A stretch of DNA of 64,000 nt from Caulobacter sp. CCUG 60055 (lineage in GTDB: Bacteria; Pseudomonadota; Alphaproteobacteria; Caulobacterales; Caulobacteraceae), in the NCBI RefSeq assembly GCF_022750545.1, contig NZ_PUIC01000013.1, positions 32,599 through 96,598 of the forward strand, given 5' to 3'. The notes under the pieces are model-generated. The model had not been told where the DNA came from and ran no database searches. It saw only the letters and a program-made list of their open reading frames with translations. The position numbers and the translations under genes are program-made. This document shows positions 56,188 to 64,000 of the stretch, piece after piece; positions within the stretch are counted from its first letter, which is position 1, and the number at the start of each line of letters is the position of its first letter.

Positions 56188-56684
56188 GGTGTCACCCCCC
56201 ACGCGGCGTAGATTGTTGCGGTTGTGCCCGCGGCGGCAAACCATCGTCCCAAGAAACCTGCCCGGTCGACGCACTCGCGGGCTTCTGCGGTGAACAGCGC
56301 GGTCCGCTTCTCGGTCGCGGTTTGACGCTTCGCCCCAACGCTCAGGTCGCCGCTGTCCGCCAGCGCCAAGATCTGGTGCTGAGCACCGAACACAACGGCT
56401 TCGCGGGTGATCGCGCTCAGGCGCGTCACCCTGTTCGCGAAGTCGACAAGTTGCTCACGGTTGTCCTGAATCCAAGGCAAAAGCGAGGTCACTGTCGAGC
56501 TCGGCAACGCTCGCCGCGTGCCCTGGTGCAGAACGATCGGGAGAATAAGGAAGGTGAGAGCAAACGGGAACGGCCGCCCCGCCTTCTTCGTATAGTCTTC
56601 AGTCGTCTTCGCCAGCAAAGTGGCGCAGAAAGCCGGATTGAACAGATAAGCTTCTTCGGTGACGCGGTTCGACCAGGGCTGCAT
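56184..56684 (-). CDS. ABC-3C middle component
   Basis: 166 residues of the three-component ABC middle-component type: QPWSNRVTEEAYLFNPAFCATLLAKTTEDYTKK, FPFALTFLILPIVLHQGTRRALPSSTVTSLLPWIQDNREQLVDFANRVTRLSAITREAVVFG and a FLGRWFAAAG end. It is helical with no catalytic motif. It is thought to bridge the effector and the ATPase. It lies three bases after the effector stop and overlaps the ATPase start, so all three are one operon. Confidence 0.85.
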   Translation of the reverse strand: MQPWSNRVTEEAYLFNPAFCATLLAKTTEDYTKKAGRPFPFALTFLILPIVLHQGTRRALPSSTVTSLLPWIQDNREQLVDFANRVTRLSAITREAVVFGAQHQILALADSGDLSVGAKRQTATEKRTALFTAEARECVDRAGFLGRWFAAAGTTATIYAAWGVTP

Positions 56685-56687
56685 GGA

Positions 56688-57884
56688 TTAGCCCACCCCG
56701 TCATCGGAAGGGTCATCCTGGTCGCTCTGATATTCAGGATGCCACCCGACTGCGTATCGATTCGACAGTATGTGATAGCTGCCGTGGGTCAGGAACCGGT
56801 CCCGAACGCTTCTCAATGTAAACTGGGCCTCGTTCTCCACCCATTTGTAAAGCAGCTGCCCGGCGGCGACCTTCTCGGTGGGCGGGCAACCCGGGCCGAG
56901 TTCGTCGACCAAGGCGGCGTGGCGCGGCTCCCACGCTTCCACGAGCTGCCGCTCATAGTTCTCGAGTTCGCCACCTACGAGAAGCTCTTCGCGCGCCCAG
57001 CGCGATCGCTGCTCGGACGCTCGGTAATAGTCTCGAATCGCGAACTCCACGCGCCGCGGGCCGACCTCGATCCTTCGCAACTGTTTCACGAAAGGACGCT
57101 TGTCGAGTTCGGCGACGACCGTCGGTGACGGATAGGTGGACGCATAATCGACCGGCAGGGCGTCTCGCCTGAACTCCTCCCGAAGTTCATCGACCCGCTG
57201 GTCAATGGCGAGCACGGGGATGGCCGAAGGGCCTGCTCCGGAGAGGGCCTTGATCACCACGCCGAACCACCATCCTTCAAGGCGCTCTACCAGATGGTCG
57301 ACCTGATCGCGCGGCGCGGCGTGAACGAGCTCGCGCGCGATCTCATCCCCGACGTCGACGATGTTGGGCGAGCCGTCGAGAACGAGGATCGCCTTCAGCA
57401 TGCTTTGACGCAAATCTTCCGGCAGCGCCGAGTAGGCTTGATAGGCTGCAGCGTTCTCCTTGTTCTTGGATGAAGCAGCGGTCTTCAGGAGCAGCTGATC
57501 AGCGGCCGACTCATCCCGTTCGCGCATGCGCAAGAGCGCCGCCGCTGACCCATCTGGCGCGAACCCTGTCGTCAACAGGACGAACTTGATCCTGAAGGGC
57601 GCCTCGACGTCTTCCGTCACGCGCTTGGTCCAGATGAGCAACGTTTTCCACAGATCGACGCTGGCATCCGTCAGGTTGCCCAGCTTGCCCACATGGTGCT
57701 TGGTCTGGATAAGCTGTGTCGGCTCACCGTTGACCTCGAACCCCACATCGTCGAACTTCTCGATCGAAATCTCCAGTTGGGGCGACTTGGCGATAGCCTG
57801 AAGACCGGCGAGCAAGGCGTAGCGGCATTGAAAAAGGTAGCCAGTCGCCGAAGCGCTGGCTTCGTGCGTGCTGGCTGGCTTCAT
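56688..57884 (-). CDS. ABC-3C effector with nuclease-like N-terminus
   Basis: 398 residues. The N-terminal domain (SASATGYLFQCRYALLAGLQAIA, EISIEKFDDVGFEVNGEPTQLIQTKHHVG) has the FDDV..QTKHH pattern of DUF4297/restriction-type endonuclease folds: Asp in FDD and Gln-x-Lys in QTK. The C-terminal half (WWFGVVIKALSG, VDELREEFRRDALPVDYA, RPFVKQLRRIEVGPRRVEFAIRDYYRASEQRSRWAREELL) is the shared ABC-3C C-terminal domain. It probably cuts DNA when the ATPase is triggered, by attack on phage DNA or by suicide. It is the first gene of the operon; an imperfect palindrome lies just upstream. Confidence 0.82.
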   Translation of the reverse strand: MKPASTHEASASATGYLFQCRYALLAGLQAIAKSPQLEISIEKFDDVGFEVNGEPTQLIQTKHHVGKLGNLTDASVDLWKTLLIWTKRVTEDVEAPFRIKFVLLTTGFAPDGSAAALLRMRERDESAADQLLLKTAASSKNKENAAAYQAYSALPEDLRQSMLKAILVLDGSPNIVDVGDEIARELVHAAPRDQVDHLVERLEGWWFGVVIKALSGAGPSAIPVLAIDQRVDELREEFRRDALPVDYASTYPSPTVVAELDKRPFVKQLRRIEVGPRRVEFAIRDYYRASEQRSRWAREELLVGGELENYERQLVEAWEPRHAALVDELGPGCPPTEKVAAGQLLYKWVENEAQFTLRSVRDRFLTHGSYHILSNRYAVGWHPEYQSDQDDPSDDGVG

Positions 57885-57919
57885 CCCTGGCTCTGGCCCC
57901 TACTCAAATGAAGATTCCT

Positions 57920-57957
57920 TCGGTTCGGTAATTACAGCGATCACCTTCAATGTAAGT
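57920..57957. promoter_or_regulatory. Imperfect palindrome upstream of ABC-3C operon
   Basis: Within the 113-base gap, GGTAATTAC and GTAAGTGACC form an imperfect inverted repeat about 16 bases apart, in the right place for an operator of the minus-strand ABC-3C operon. I see no clear -10/-35 pair. Confidence 0.3.
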
Positions 57958-57997
57958 GACCGCTCGTGCAATACAGAATGCCCAGTCCTGTCCCCCA

Positions 57998-58624
57998 TCA
58001 TTCATCTGGGGGAGTATGTCCGAGTTCCACCGCCTTCCGGCGCTGTCCCGCGCTCAGCGCGCTCCAGAAGCGATGAACCCGGCGTGTCGGCATCTGTCGC
58101 AGGTCCTCGATGTGCTGGGCGCGGCGAAGCTCGACCTGAAAGAAGGAGGGGTGGTGGTCGATCCGAAACGTCCGAAGCTTCCAGAACACCACGGCGGCAT
58201 ATTTGGGCGTGAGCTTCTTGTTGCGCCGGTAGTAGTCGAGCGCGCCCGACAGCACCGGGTTGACCTCCTTCGTGGCGAGCTGTTCCAGCGCACGGATGCA
58301 GGACTCCAGTTGCATCCGCTGGGTAAGTTTGGCCAGATGGCGCTTTGCCTCCTCGGGCGAAAGGCGCCGGCCATTCTCCATGACGGCGACGTCGAATTGA
58401 AGTATGCAATGTGAGCCGACCCAGAGCGCTGCCTCGGTATATGGGTTGGCGATCTCGAAGTGATATCTGAGGTCCTGCTGGCCGCACAGTTCGCATGTCT
58501 CGATCGGTGTCTCGTGGTCGACCGTGTTTTCGGTGAAGGACCACTCGGCGAAGGCGGCAGGCAGCGTGTCGGCCACCGAAAGGGGCAGAATGCTGTCGCG
58601 CACGCGCTGGCTGTAGCCTCCCAC
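57998..58624 (-). CDS. Treble-clef zinc-finger protein of unknown function
   Basis: 208 residues starting at a GTG. The N-terminal third carries ETCELCGQQDLRYHFEIANPYTEAALWVGSHCILQFDVAV: C-x2-C, then S-H-C, the 'VGSxCI' treble-clef pattern found in many small proteins of mobile elements. The middle is helical and basic (RRLSPEEAKRHLAKLTQRMQLESC). The C-terminus is Arg/His-rich. No enzymatic motif is seen; it may bind nucleic acid. It is upstream of the ABC-3C operon on the same strand and divergent from fic. Confidence 0.65.
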   Translation of the reverse strand: MGGYSQRVRDSILPLSVADTLPAAFAEWSFTENTVDHETPIETCELCGQQDLRYHFEIANPYTEAALWVGSHCILQFDVAVMENGRRLSPEEAKRHLAKLTQRMQLESCIRALEQLATKEVNPVLSGALDYYRRNKKLTPKYAAVVFWKLRTFRIDHHPSFFQVELRRAQHIEDLRQMPTRRVHRFWSALSAGQRRKAVELGHTPPDE

Positions 58625-58641
58625 TTCTCATCAGGCCTCGT

Positions 58642-58702
58642 TATTTAAGCTGACTTACCTTAGCCCATTTCCTATTTAAGCCAAGTGGGCATTGCTTAAA
58701 TA
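58642..58702. promoter_or_regulatory. Three copies of TATTTAAGC between zinc-finger and fic genes
   Basis: TATTTAAGC occurs at 58642-58650 and 58673-58681 and as the inverted GCTTAAATA at 58694-58702; the last two form an inverted repeat with a 12-base spacer. They lie in the 100-base divergent promoter, in front of both the zinc-finger gene and the fic operon. The best candidate ligand is the winged-helix C-terminus of the Fic protein, giving autoregulation. Confidence 0.65.
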
Positions 58703-58728
58703 AGGGTGGGTTGCCATAATCGGCGCAC

Positions 58729-59907
58729 ATGGTTGATCCCGAACCCAATCAGCGGCTGGGCCGCTTTGTCGAAACCCCCGTCGCCGGCGAGACGGTGCGT
58801 GCCTTCGTGCCGCCGCCGCTCCCCCCGGCGCCGCCGATCGACGTGCTCACGCTGCTGGACCGTTTGAGCCTAGCTGAACGCGCGCTGGGCCGCCTCGACG
58901 GCATAACCATGCTTTTGCCGCGCCAGGAGCTCTTCCTCTACATGTATGTGAGGAAGGAGGCCGTCCTCTCGTCCCAGATCGAGGGAACCCAATCCACCCT
59001 TACCGACCTCCTGCGCTTCGAGACCGAGGCGCAGGCCGGGCAGCCGATCGACGACATCCGCGAAGTCTCGAACTACGTCGACGCAATGATGTATGGCCTG
59101 GAGCGGCTTGAGGACTTGCCGCTGTCGCTCCGCCTGATCCGCGAAATGCACGCACGGCTTCTGCAAAGCGGGCGGGGCGGCACCAAGAGCCCGGGCGAAT
59201 TCCGGCGCTCGCAGAACTGGATCGGCGGCAGCCGACCAGGCAACGCGCTTTTCGTCCCGCCTCCAACGACGGAGTTGGATGGCTGCCTCGACGCCCTTGA
59301 ACGCTTCATGCACGAGGACGAGTCTCGACTGCCGGCGCTGATCAAGGCGGGCCTCCTGCACGTCCAGTTCGAGACGATCCATCCCTTCCTGGACGGCAAT
59401 GGCCGTATCGGGCGTCTGCTGGTGACGCTTTACCTTTGCGTTCACGGCGTGCTGCGAAAGCCGCTGCTCTACCTGAGCCTCTATCTGAAGACCCATCGCG
59501 CCGACTATTATAGGCTGCTTCAGGAGGTGCGCGAACACGGGGCTTGGGAGGCTTGGCTGGACTTCTTCCTGACCGGCGTTGCGGATACGGCAAACCAAGC
59601 CTTCGACGCCGCGACCCGGATCGTCGAACTGTTCAAGCACGACCGCGAACGCATCACCGGCGAGAGCGAACGCCCTGGCTCCGCGCTGCGCATCCACGAT
59701 CTCCTTCAGCAGAACCCCTATCTCACCGCAAACCTGCTGGTCGAGCGAACGGGCCTGTCCGCGCCCACCGTCAACGCCGCGCTTGCCGATCTTGAACGCC
59801 TCGGCATCGTCGAGGAGGTGACCGGCCGGCGGCGCGGTCGCGTCTTCGGCTATCGCCGCTATCTCGCAATCCTCAGCGAGGGCACCGATCCCCTGCCCGC
59901 AGCCTAA
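58729..59907 (+). CDS. fic: Fic-family AMP-transferase with winged-helix tail
   Basis: 392 residues. The catalytic HPFLDGNGRIGR is at 218-229 with an intact His. An N-terminal inhibitory helix carries Ser81-x3-Glu85-Gly86 (SSQIEGTQST), so this is the class with the self-inhibiting glutamate in front of the Fic core. Residues 300-370 form a winged helix (LRIHDLLQQNPYLTANLLVERTGLSAPTVNAALADLERLGIVEEVTGRRRGRVFGY), a regulator fused to an AMPylator. Fic enzymes move AMP to a protein hydroxyl. It starts a three-gene operon with gajA and gajB and probably binds the three repeats just upstream. Confidence 0.93.
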   Translation: MVDPEPNQRLGRFVETPVAGETVRAFVPPPLPPAPPIDVLTLLDRLSLAERALGRLDGITMLLPRQELFLYMYVRKEAVLSSQIEGTQSTLTDLLRFETEAQAGQPIDDIREVSNYVDAMMYGLERLEDLPLSLRLIREMHARLLQSGRGGTKSPGEFRRSQNWIGGSRPGNALFVPPPTTELDGCLDALERFMHEDESRLPALIKAGLLHVQFETIHPFLDGNGRIGRLLVTLYLCVHGVLRKPLLYLSLYLKTHRADYYRLLQEVREHGAWEAWLDFFLTGVADTANQAFDAATRIVELFKHDRERITGESERPGSALRIHDLLQQNPYLTANLLVERTGLSAPTVNAALADLERLGIVEEVTGRRRGRVFGYRRYLAILSEGTDPLPAA

Positions 59908-59921
59908 CCCGAGAGAAAATT

Positions 59922-61904
59922 GTGCGTCTAGAAAGCGTCACCCTGTCCGGCTTCCGCTGCTTCGGCCCCGACCCGATCACGGTGCCGATTGCCTCGGAGA
60001 TCACCGCCGTCGTTGGTCCGAACGCGGCCGGCAAGACCGCGCTCCTCCACGCCTTGTCGAAGCTGTTCGGCGTCTCGCGCGCACAACGCACCGTGCAGCG
60101 GTCGGATTTTCATGTCGGAGCTGACGAGGACATCGATGACCGTGAGCCGAAGGACCTGTTCATTGACGTGTTGATCGGACTGCCCGAGCTGGCCGACGGC
60201 ACCGCCACGCCCGAAACCATCGCACCGTCATTTCGGCACATGCAGCTCGAGCGTGCAGACAAAGCACCGGTCTGTCGCTTGCGGCTCGAAGCGCGTTGGG
60301 AGGACGACGGAACCGTCGAGGGCGAGGTGTCGCAGGAGCTGTTCTGGGTCGATACGCTCGACGACAATCCCCCGGACGACAAGCGCCACCCCGTCTCTGC
60401 GGCCGATCGCGGCCTCATCCAACTCTACTACACCCCGGCCAGTCGCGATGCCGCCGCTCAGATCCGCGCCACGACCGGAGCGCTCGCCGCGCGCCTGCTG
60501 CGCGCCATTGAATGGTCATCGGACACCGAGGACGCCGTAAAGGGCGCGAGCGAAGATCTGGCCACCGCGTTTGAGGGCGAGGCAGCAATCGCGGCGATCG
60601 CAAAGGCCCTACAGACACGCTGGTCGGACCTCCATGACGATGTCGTCGACACCAAGCCTCGGCTCAGCCTCGTTAGTCGTAGGTTTGAAGAAATCGTCAG
60701 CAAAATCGCGGTCATCTTCGACCAAGGCCCCGACGGCCAAGAACGCGGCCTGGACGCGCTGAGCGACGGCCAACAATCGCTCTTCTACTTCGCGCTGGCC
60801 GCGGCCGTTTTCGACCTTGAGCGCCAGGTCGTCGCGGGCAAGGTCGAAGGCTTTCTTGACGACCAGCTGCGTATCCCCGCACTCACGCTGTTCGCGCTGG
60901 AGGAGCCGGAAAACCACCTGTCGCCGTACTTCCTTGCCCGGATCATTCGTCAGGTCCGGTCGCTCACCGACGGCGGGGGCGCCCAGGCGATCGTCACCAG
61001 CCATTCCCCGGCGGTTCTGAGCCGGGTCAACCCGCGCGAGGTTCGCTACTGCCGCAGCGACCCGAAGACGCGCGTCTCGTCCGTCAAGAAGATCAAGATG
61101 CCGACGGGCATAGACGAGGCGGCCAAGTTCGTCCGTGGCGCCATGCTCGCCTACCCGGAACTCTACTTCGCACGCTTCGTCCTTCTCGTCGAAGGGGACT
61201 CGGAGCGGATCGTCCTCCCGCGTCTCGCCGAAGCGCTCGACCTCCTGATCGATCCTGCCTTCGTCGCGATCGTGCCGCTGGGCGGGCGCCATGTGCAGCA
61301 TTTCTGGCGGTTGCTGACGCACCTTGGCATTCCACACGCGACTCTGCTCGATCTCGACCTCGGCCGTAGCGGCGGCGGCTTCGGCCGGGTGAAGACCGCG
61401 ATCGAGAAACTTATCGAATTCGGCGTGCCGAAGGCTAACCTGCTCAAGATCGAAGGCGGCATGTTATCGGACGCCGATTTCGCCAAGATGCACACGTGGC
61501 AGGATGCCGATGACCGCAAGCTGCTCAAGGGATGGGTCGACTGCCTGAAGCCTCACGCCGTCTACTTCTCCGCGCCGCTCGACCTCGACCTGGCGATGAT
61601 CGCGGCTTTTCCCGACGCCTATGAAGCAGTTATACCCAAGGGGGGCGGACCCAAGATGGCCGTCGATAAGGCAGCCGAAGTCGTCCTGGGCACAGCTGGA
61701 CCAGGGCTCGCCCTCTACACCGGACCTTACAAGGACTACCCGGATCTGCTGCCCGCCTATCGCTACCACTTCATCACGAACAGCAAGCCGGCGACACATC
61801 TCGCGGCGCTCACCCACATCAAGACCAAGGCCTTGCGTGAGGACATGCCGCCGTTGCTTTCGGAACTTCTCAACCATATCGCCAAATGCCTGCGGCGAGA
61901 CTGA
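59922..61904 (+). CDS. gajA: Gabija-type OLD nuclease (GajA-like)
   Basis: 660 residues. ABC ATPase: Walker A GPNAAGKT (32-39), signature LSDGQQS (280-286), Walker B FALEEPENHLSP (324-335), His-switch TSHSPAVLS (359-367). TOPRIM domain: LLVEGDSERIVLP (421-433) with the catalytic Glu, and LLDLDLGRSG (475-484) with the DxD. This is the OLD family; paired with a UvrD-like helicase it matches the Gabija anti-phage system, in which GajA nicks DNA when nucleotides fall. It starts with GTG at 59922, 14 bases after the fic stop, and ends three bases before the gajB ATG. Confidence 0.9.
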   Translation: MRLESVTLSGFRCFGPDPITVPIASEITAVVGPNAAGKTALLHALSKLFGVSRAQRTVQRSDFHVGADEDIDDREPKDLFIDVLIGLPELADGTATPETIAPSFRHMQLERADKAPVCRLRLEARWEDDGTVEGEVSQELFWVDTLDDNPPDDKRHPVSAADRGLIQLYYTPASRDAAAQIRATTGALAARLLRAIEWSSDTEDAVKGASEDLATAFEGEAAIAAIAKALQTRWSDLHDDVVDTKPRLSLVSRRFEEIVSKIAVIFDQGPDGQERGLDALSDGQQSLFYFALAAAVFDLERQVVAGKVEGFLDDQLRIPALTLFALEEPENHLSPYFLARIIRQVRSLTDGGGAQAIVTSHSPAVLSRVNPREVRYCRSDPKTRVSSVKKIKMPTGIDEAAKFVRGAMLAYPELYFARFVLLVEGDSERIVLPRLAEALDLLIDPAFVAIVPLGGRHVQHFWRLLTHLGIPHATLLDLDLGRSGGGFGRVKTAIEKLIEFGVPKANLLKIEGGMLSDADFAKMHTWQDADDRKLLKGWVDCLKPHAVYFSAPLDLDLAMIAAFPDAYEAVIPKGGGPKMAVDKAAEVVLGTAGPGLALYTGPYKDYPDLLPAYRYHFITNSKPATHLAALTHIKTKALREDMPPLLSELLNHIAKCLRRD

Positions 61905-61906
61905 CC

Positions 61907-63673
61907 ATGGCGGTGCTTGCGCGACGGGTTCGACCCGACGATTGGAAGCCGATCGGTGTCGACGCCCTCGAAGCGAACGCGATCAAGGTGGTCCGCTCCA
62001 CCGACAACCGCTCGGTCATCGCCGGCCCCGGTGCGGGGAAGACCGAGCTCCTCGCACAGCGCGCCGCCTATCTTCTGCAGACCGGCATCGCGCCGCCGCC
62101 GCGGCGCATTCTCGCGATCAGCTTCAAGCGTGACGCCGCGACCAATCTCGCCGCCCGCGTCCGCCAGCGCTGCCATCGCAGCCACGCCGGCCGTCTCGAT
62201 TCGATGACCTTCGACGCGTTCGCCAAAAGCCTGGTCGACCGGTTCGGCCAAGCGCTGCCCGAGCGATGGCGACCGCGACCCGACTATGAACTCATGTTCC
62301 CAAACGATACGGCCTTTCGGGGATTTCTGTTCCAGGATGTCGGTACGCCTCCGAAAGCCATAGGCAGCTACGCTGACCTCCAGGCGATCTCCATCAAGAC
62401 ATTCGAGCGCTCGCTGCTCGTAGGCTCACCGCTTCCCGTTCTGGGCTGGCCTGACCCGACAGTCGGCCAGTGGGCGGCGGATCGATTCTGGCAATCGTCG
62501 CTGCACGAGGGAAAGAAGACCTTTCTGTCGTTCCCGATGATCGGACGGCTCGCCGAACTGCTCCTGCGCGTCAATCCGATGGCGCGCGACGCCCTCCGTT
62601 TGACCTACTCGCACCTGTTCATGGACGAGTTCCAGGACACCACCCAGATCCAATACGATCTCGTGCGAACGATCTTCCTCGGAACCGATGCAGTGATCAC
62701 TGCAGTGGGAGACAATAAGCAGCAGATCATGCGTTGGGCGATGGCGATGGACGATCCATTCTCCGCGTTCGACGCCGATTTCGGCGGCAAGCGCACGCCG
62801 CTCTACAACAACTATCGGTCGTCGCCCGAGCTCGTGCGCATCCAGCATGTCCTCGCGCAAGCGCTAGACGCTCGTGCGGTAGAGCCCGTTTCGAAGACGG
62901 CAACCACGATTGCAGGCGAAAGCTGCGCAATCTGGGACTTCTCGAGTCCCGAGATCGAAGCACAGCGGCTGGCCCGGTTCGTCGCCGGCGAAGTGAAGGC
63001 CCATGCGCTCGGCCCTCGCGACTTCGTCCTGCTCGTGCGCCAGAAGGCGGTCGACTATGCGGCCGTACTCGAGCCAGCCTTTCGAGCCGCGGGAATCCCG
63101 CTTCGCAACGAGGCCGGAACCGTCGGCGCCGTCATGTTGCAAGAGCTTCTCGCGGAAGAAGCATCAGAGCTGTTGGTCAAGGTTCTACGTCTTGCCATGA
63201 CGAAACGCGCAGGTCGGCATTGGACCGAATGCCAGGAGGCGCTGGGGGCTTTGCGCGGGATTTCTCCCGAGGACGAAGCCGCCCAGGCAATATTCGCCCG
63301 CGAGCTCGACGCCCAAGCGACCCAGCTCAGCGCCGACCATCCCGAACCGCCAGCGTCCAAAGCCGATGCGCGGACCATCGTTGATGACGTCCTTTGCTTC
63401 GTCGGCCGTGAACGGCTGATCGCCGTTCATCCCGCCTATGCGCAGGGCGGGTGGTTTGAGAAGGTCGTTGAGGCCACCGCAGTGCATCTGCACGGGTCAT
63501 CGGCCGACGCCGCAGATTGGACGGAGACCCTCGACACCTACGAAGGCCTGCATGCCATTCCGCTCATGACGATCCACAAGAGCAAGGGGCTCGAATACCA
63601 TAGCGTCATCTTTGTCGGGCTTGATGACGGCGCCTGGTGGAGTTTTGCTGGCGACCAAATGGAGGCGACCGCC
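61907..63673 (+). pseudogene. gajB: Gabija-type UvrD-like helicase (GajB-like), 3' end cut by an IS
   Basis: 589 helicase codons are present. Motif I is AGPGAGKTELLAQRAA (39-54), motif Ia RILAISFKRDAATNLAARV, motif II HLFMDEFQDTTQIQYDLV, motif III VGDNKQQIMRWAMA, motif IV YNNYRSSPELVR and motif V IPLMTIHKSKGLEYHSVIFVGLDDGAWWSF. The family motif VI (VAxTRAK) that binds the ATP gamma-phosphate should come next, but the frame enters IS21 DNA at 63674 and stops at 63758-63760 after 28 foreign codons. The helicase is therefore probably inactive. The remainder may lie beyond the IS. Confidence 0.88.
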
Positions 63674-64000
63674 TGTCAAACGGCTTGCAAAATTGACCCC
63701 CGATCGGCGTCCAAGATTGACCCCCCTGGCGCTGGCGTTGGCAGTCGCCCGGCGGCGTAGCGCGGAGCCCTTGCGCAGCGCAGCGCGTAGCCGATCTGAA
63801 CCGCCCGGCGCGCGGCCCGGGCCGCCACGGAGTAGCGGTTACGATCGAAGTTGATCAGGCAGGTCGCCTGGGCCACCGCCTCGACCTGGTGGAAGCCGTC
63901 GAAGGGGCCGGCAAACGGCGCCAGAAACGGCCTCTCCGCCTCGAAGACCTCCCAGACCGTCCGGTCACGTTGTTCCGGATGGCGATCGCTGCGCGCGCGG
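63674..64000 (-). mobile_element. IS21-family remnant, one end
   Basis: The insertion begins TGTCAAACGGC at 63674, just after the gajB codons GAGGCGACCGCC. Two direct repeats, AATTGACCCCC (63691-63701) and GATTGACCCCC (63715-63725), 24 bases apart, are the repeated terminal motifs of IS21-type elements. The istA gene points toward this end, but istB, which normally follows istA, is missing, so the element has an internal deletion. It continues past the window. Confidence 0.8.
63676..64000 (-). CDS. istA: IstA transposase, C-terminal part, fused to IS end
   Basis: The minus-strand frame is open from the window edge: HPEQRDRTVWEVFEAERPFLAPFAGPFDGFHQ and LINFDRNRYSVAARAA. This is the C-terminal part of IstA, where FERPxL, FDGFH and FDxNRYSV are family hallmarks. 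Normally it goes on for about 80-100 residues with RIEI and a GSHPR-like motif and then istB. Here it turns after about 15 codons into the IS terminal repeats and stops at 63676 using the TTGACA of the IS end. It is truncated at both ends as seen here. Confidence 0.75.
   Translation of the reverse strand, partial: RARSDRHPEQRDRTVWEVFEAERPFLAPFAGPFDGFHQVEAVAQATCLINFDRNRYSVAARAARRAVQIGYALRCARAPRYAAGRLPTPAPGGSILDADRGSILQAV

Larger units (their letters stand above)
52250..64000 (+). mobile_element. Integrated genomic island in radC carrying defence genes, right end outside window
   Basis: From about 52250 base composition drops visibly and host gene order ends. The island starts with a tyrosine recombinase, then a secreted nuclease, an ABC-3C system, a zinc-finger protein, a fic-gajA-gajB operon and an IS21-type remnant. 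No phage structural, replication or conjugation genes are seen in this part, so it could be a phage satellite, a plain integrative island or one end of an ICE. The far attachment site is not in the window. Confidence 0.8.

Noticed and set aside
63612..63854. A separate 80-codon + strand gene at the IS end
   Set aside because: It spans the gajB/IS junction in another frame and has no family resemblance.

Overview
The window is high-GC DNA from an alphaproteobacterium, most likely a member of the Caulobacteraceae (Caulobacter, Phenylobacterium or Brevundimonas type). This rests on gene content (carB near greA and an ELM1-family protein, large TonB-dependent receptors, a TorF-type porin, DUF3126, GcvA-like LysR regulators), on GC-rich codon use and on short ATGA/GTGA gene overlaps. 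The species cannot be named from the sequence alone.

Layout. 1-11 kb: the end of carB, a frameshifted SEC-C mini-gene, a TonB-dependent receptor, an EamA exporter, greA, an ELM1-like gene, and a translationally coupled three-gene cell-surface cluster. 11-20 kb: free methionine sulfoxide reductase, a GDT1-type Mn/Ca exporter behind a yybP-ykoY manganese riboswitch, a secreted amidohydrolase, an SDR/LysR divergent pair, a soluble chemoreceptor with its CheW, and a periplasmic binding protein. 20-28 kb: a tRNA with CAT anticodon, two SIMPL-domain proteins flanking panD and a class D beta-lactamase homologue that lacks its catalytic Ser and Lys, enoyl-CoA hydratase, gamma carbonic anhydrase, a structured leader or sRNA in front of a PhoH-like ATPase, and a serine hydrolase. 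28-44 kb: a TetR/MFS divergent pair with visible operators, an OPT transporter, cysE, a Nudix hydrolase, nitroreductase, queF, an SDR, a TorF porin, an isoquinoline-oxidoreductase-like molybdoenzyme with its cytochrome c, and an EF-G paralogue.

44-52 kb: a tRNA-Leu(UAA) gene split by a group I intron of about 215 nt, then a LysR regulator, a second large TonB receptor, a CinA-like protein, sfsA, map and radC. radC breaks off just after its HNHP motif, where foreign DNA begins.

52.25-64 kb is an integrated element with visibly lower GC. It opens with a tyrosine recombinase preceded by a nested giant inverted repeat and carries defence genes: a three-gene ABC-3C system (nuclease-like effector, middle component, DUF3732 ATPase), a zinc-finger protein, and a fic-gajA-gajB operon (Fic AMP-transferase plus a Gabija-type OLD nuclease and UvrD-like helicase). 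A repeated 9-base motif sits in the divergent promoter between the two halves. The helicase is cut by an IS21-family remnant that runs off the window, so the Gabija-like system is probably damaged in this strain. The most unusual items are the tRNA-Leu group I intron, the Fic/Gabija operon, the ABC-3C cassette in radC, the dead class D beta-lactamase coupled to panD, and the structured RNA before phoH.
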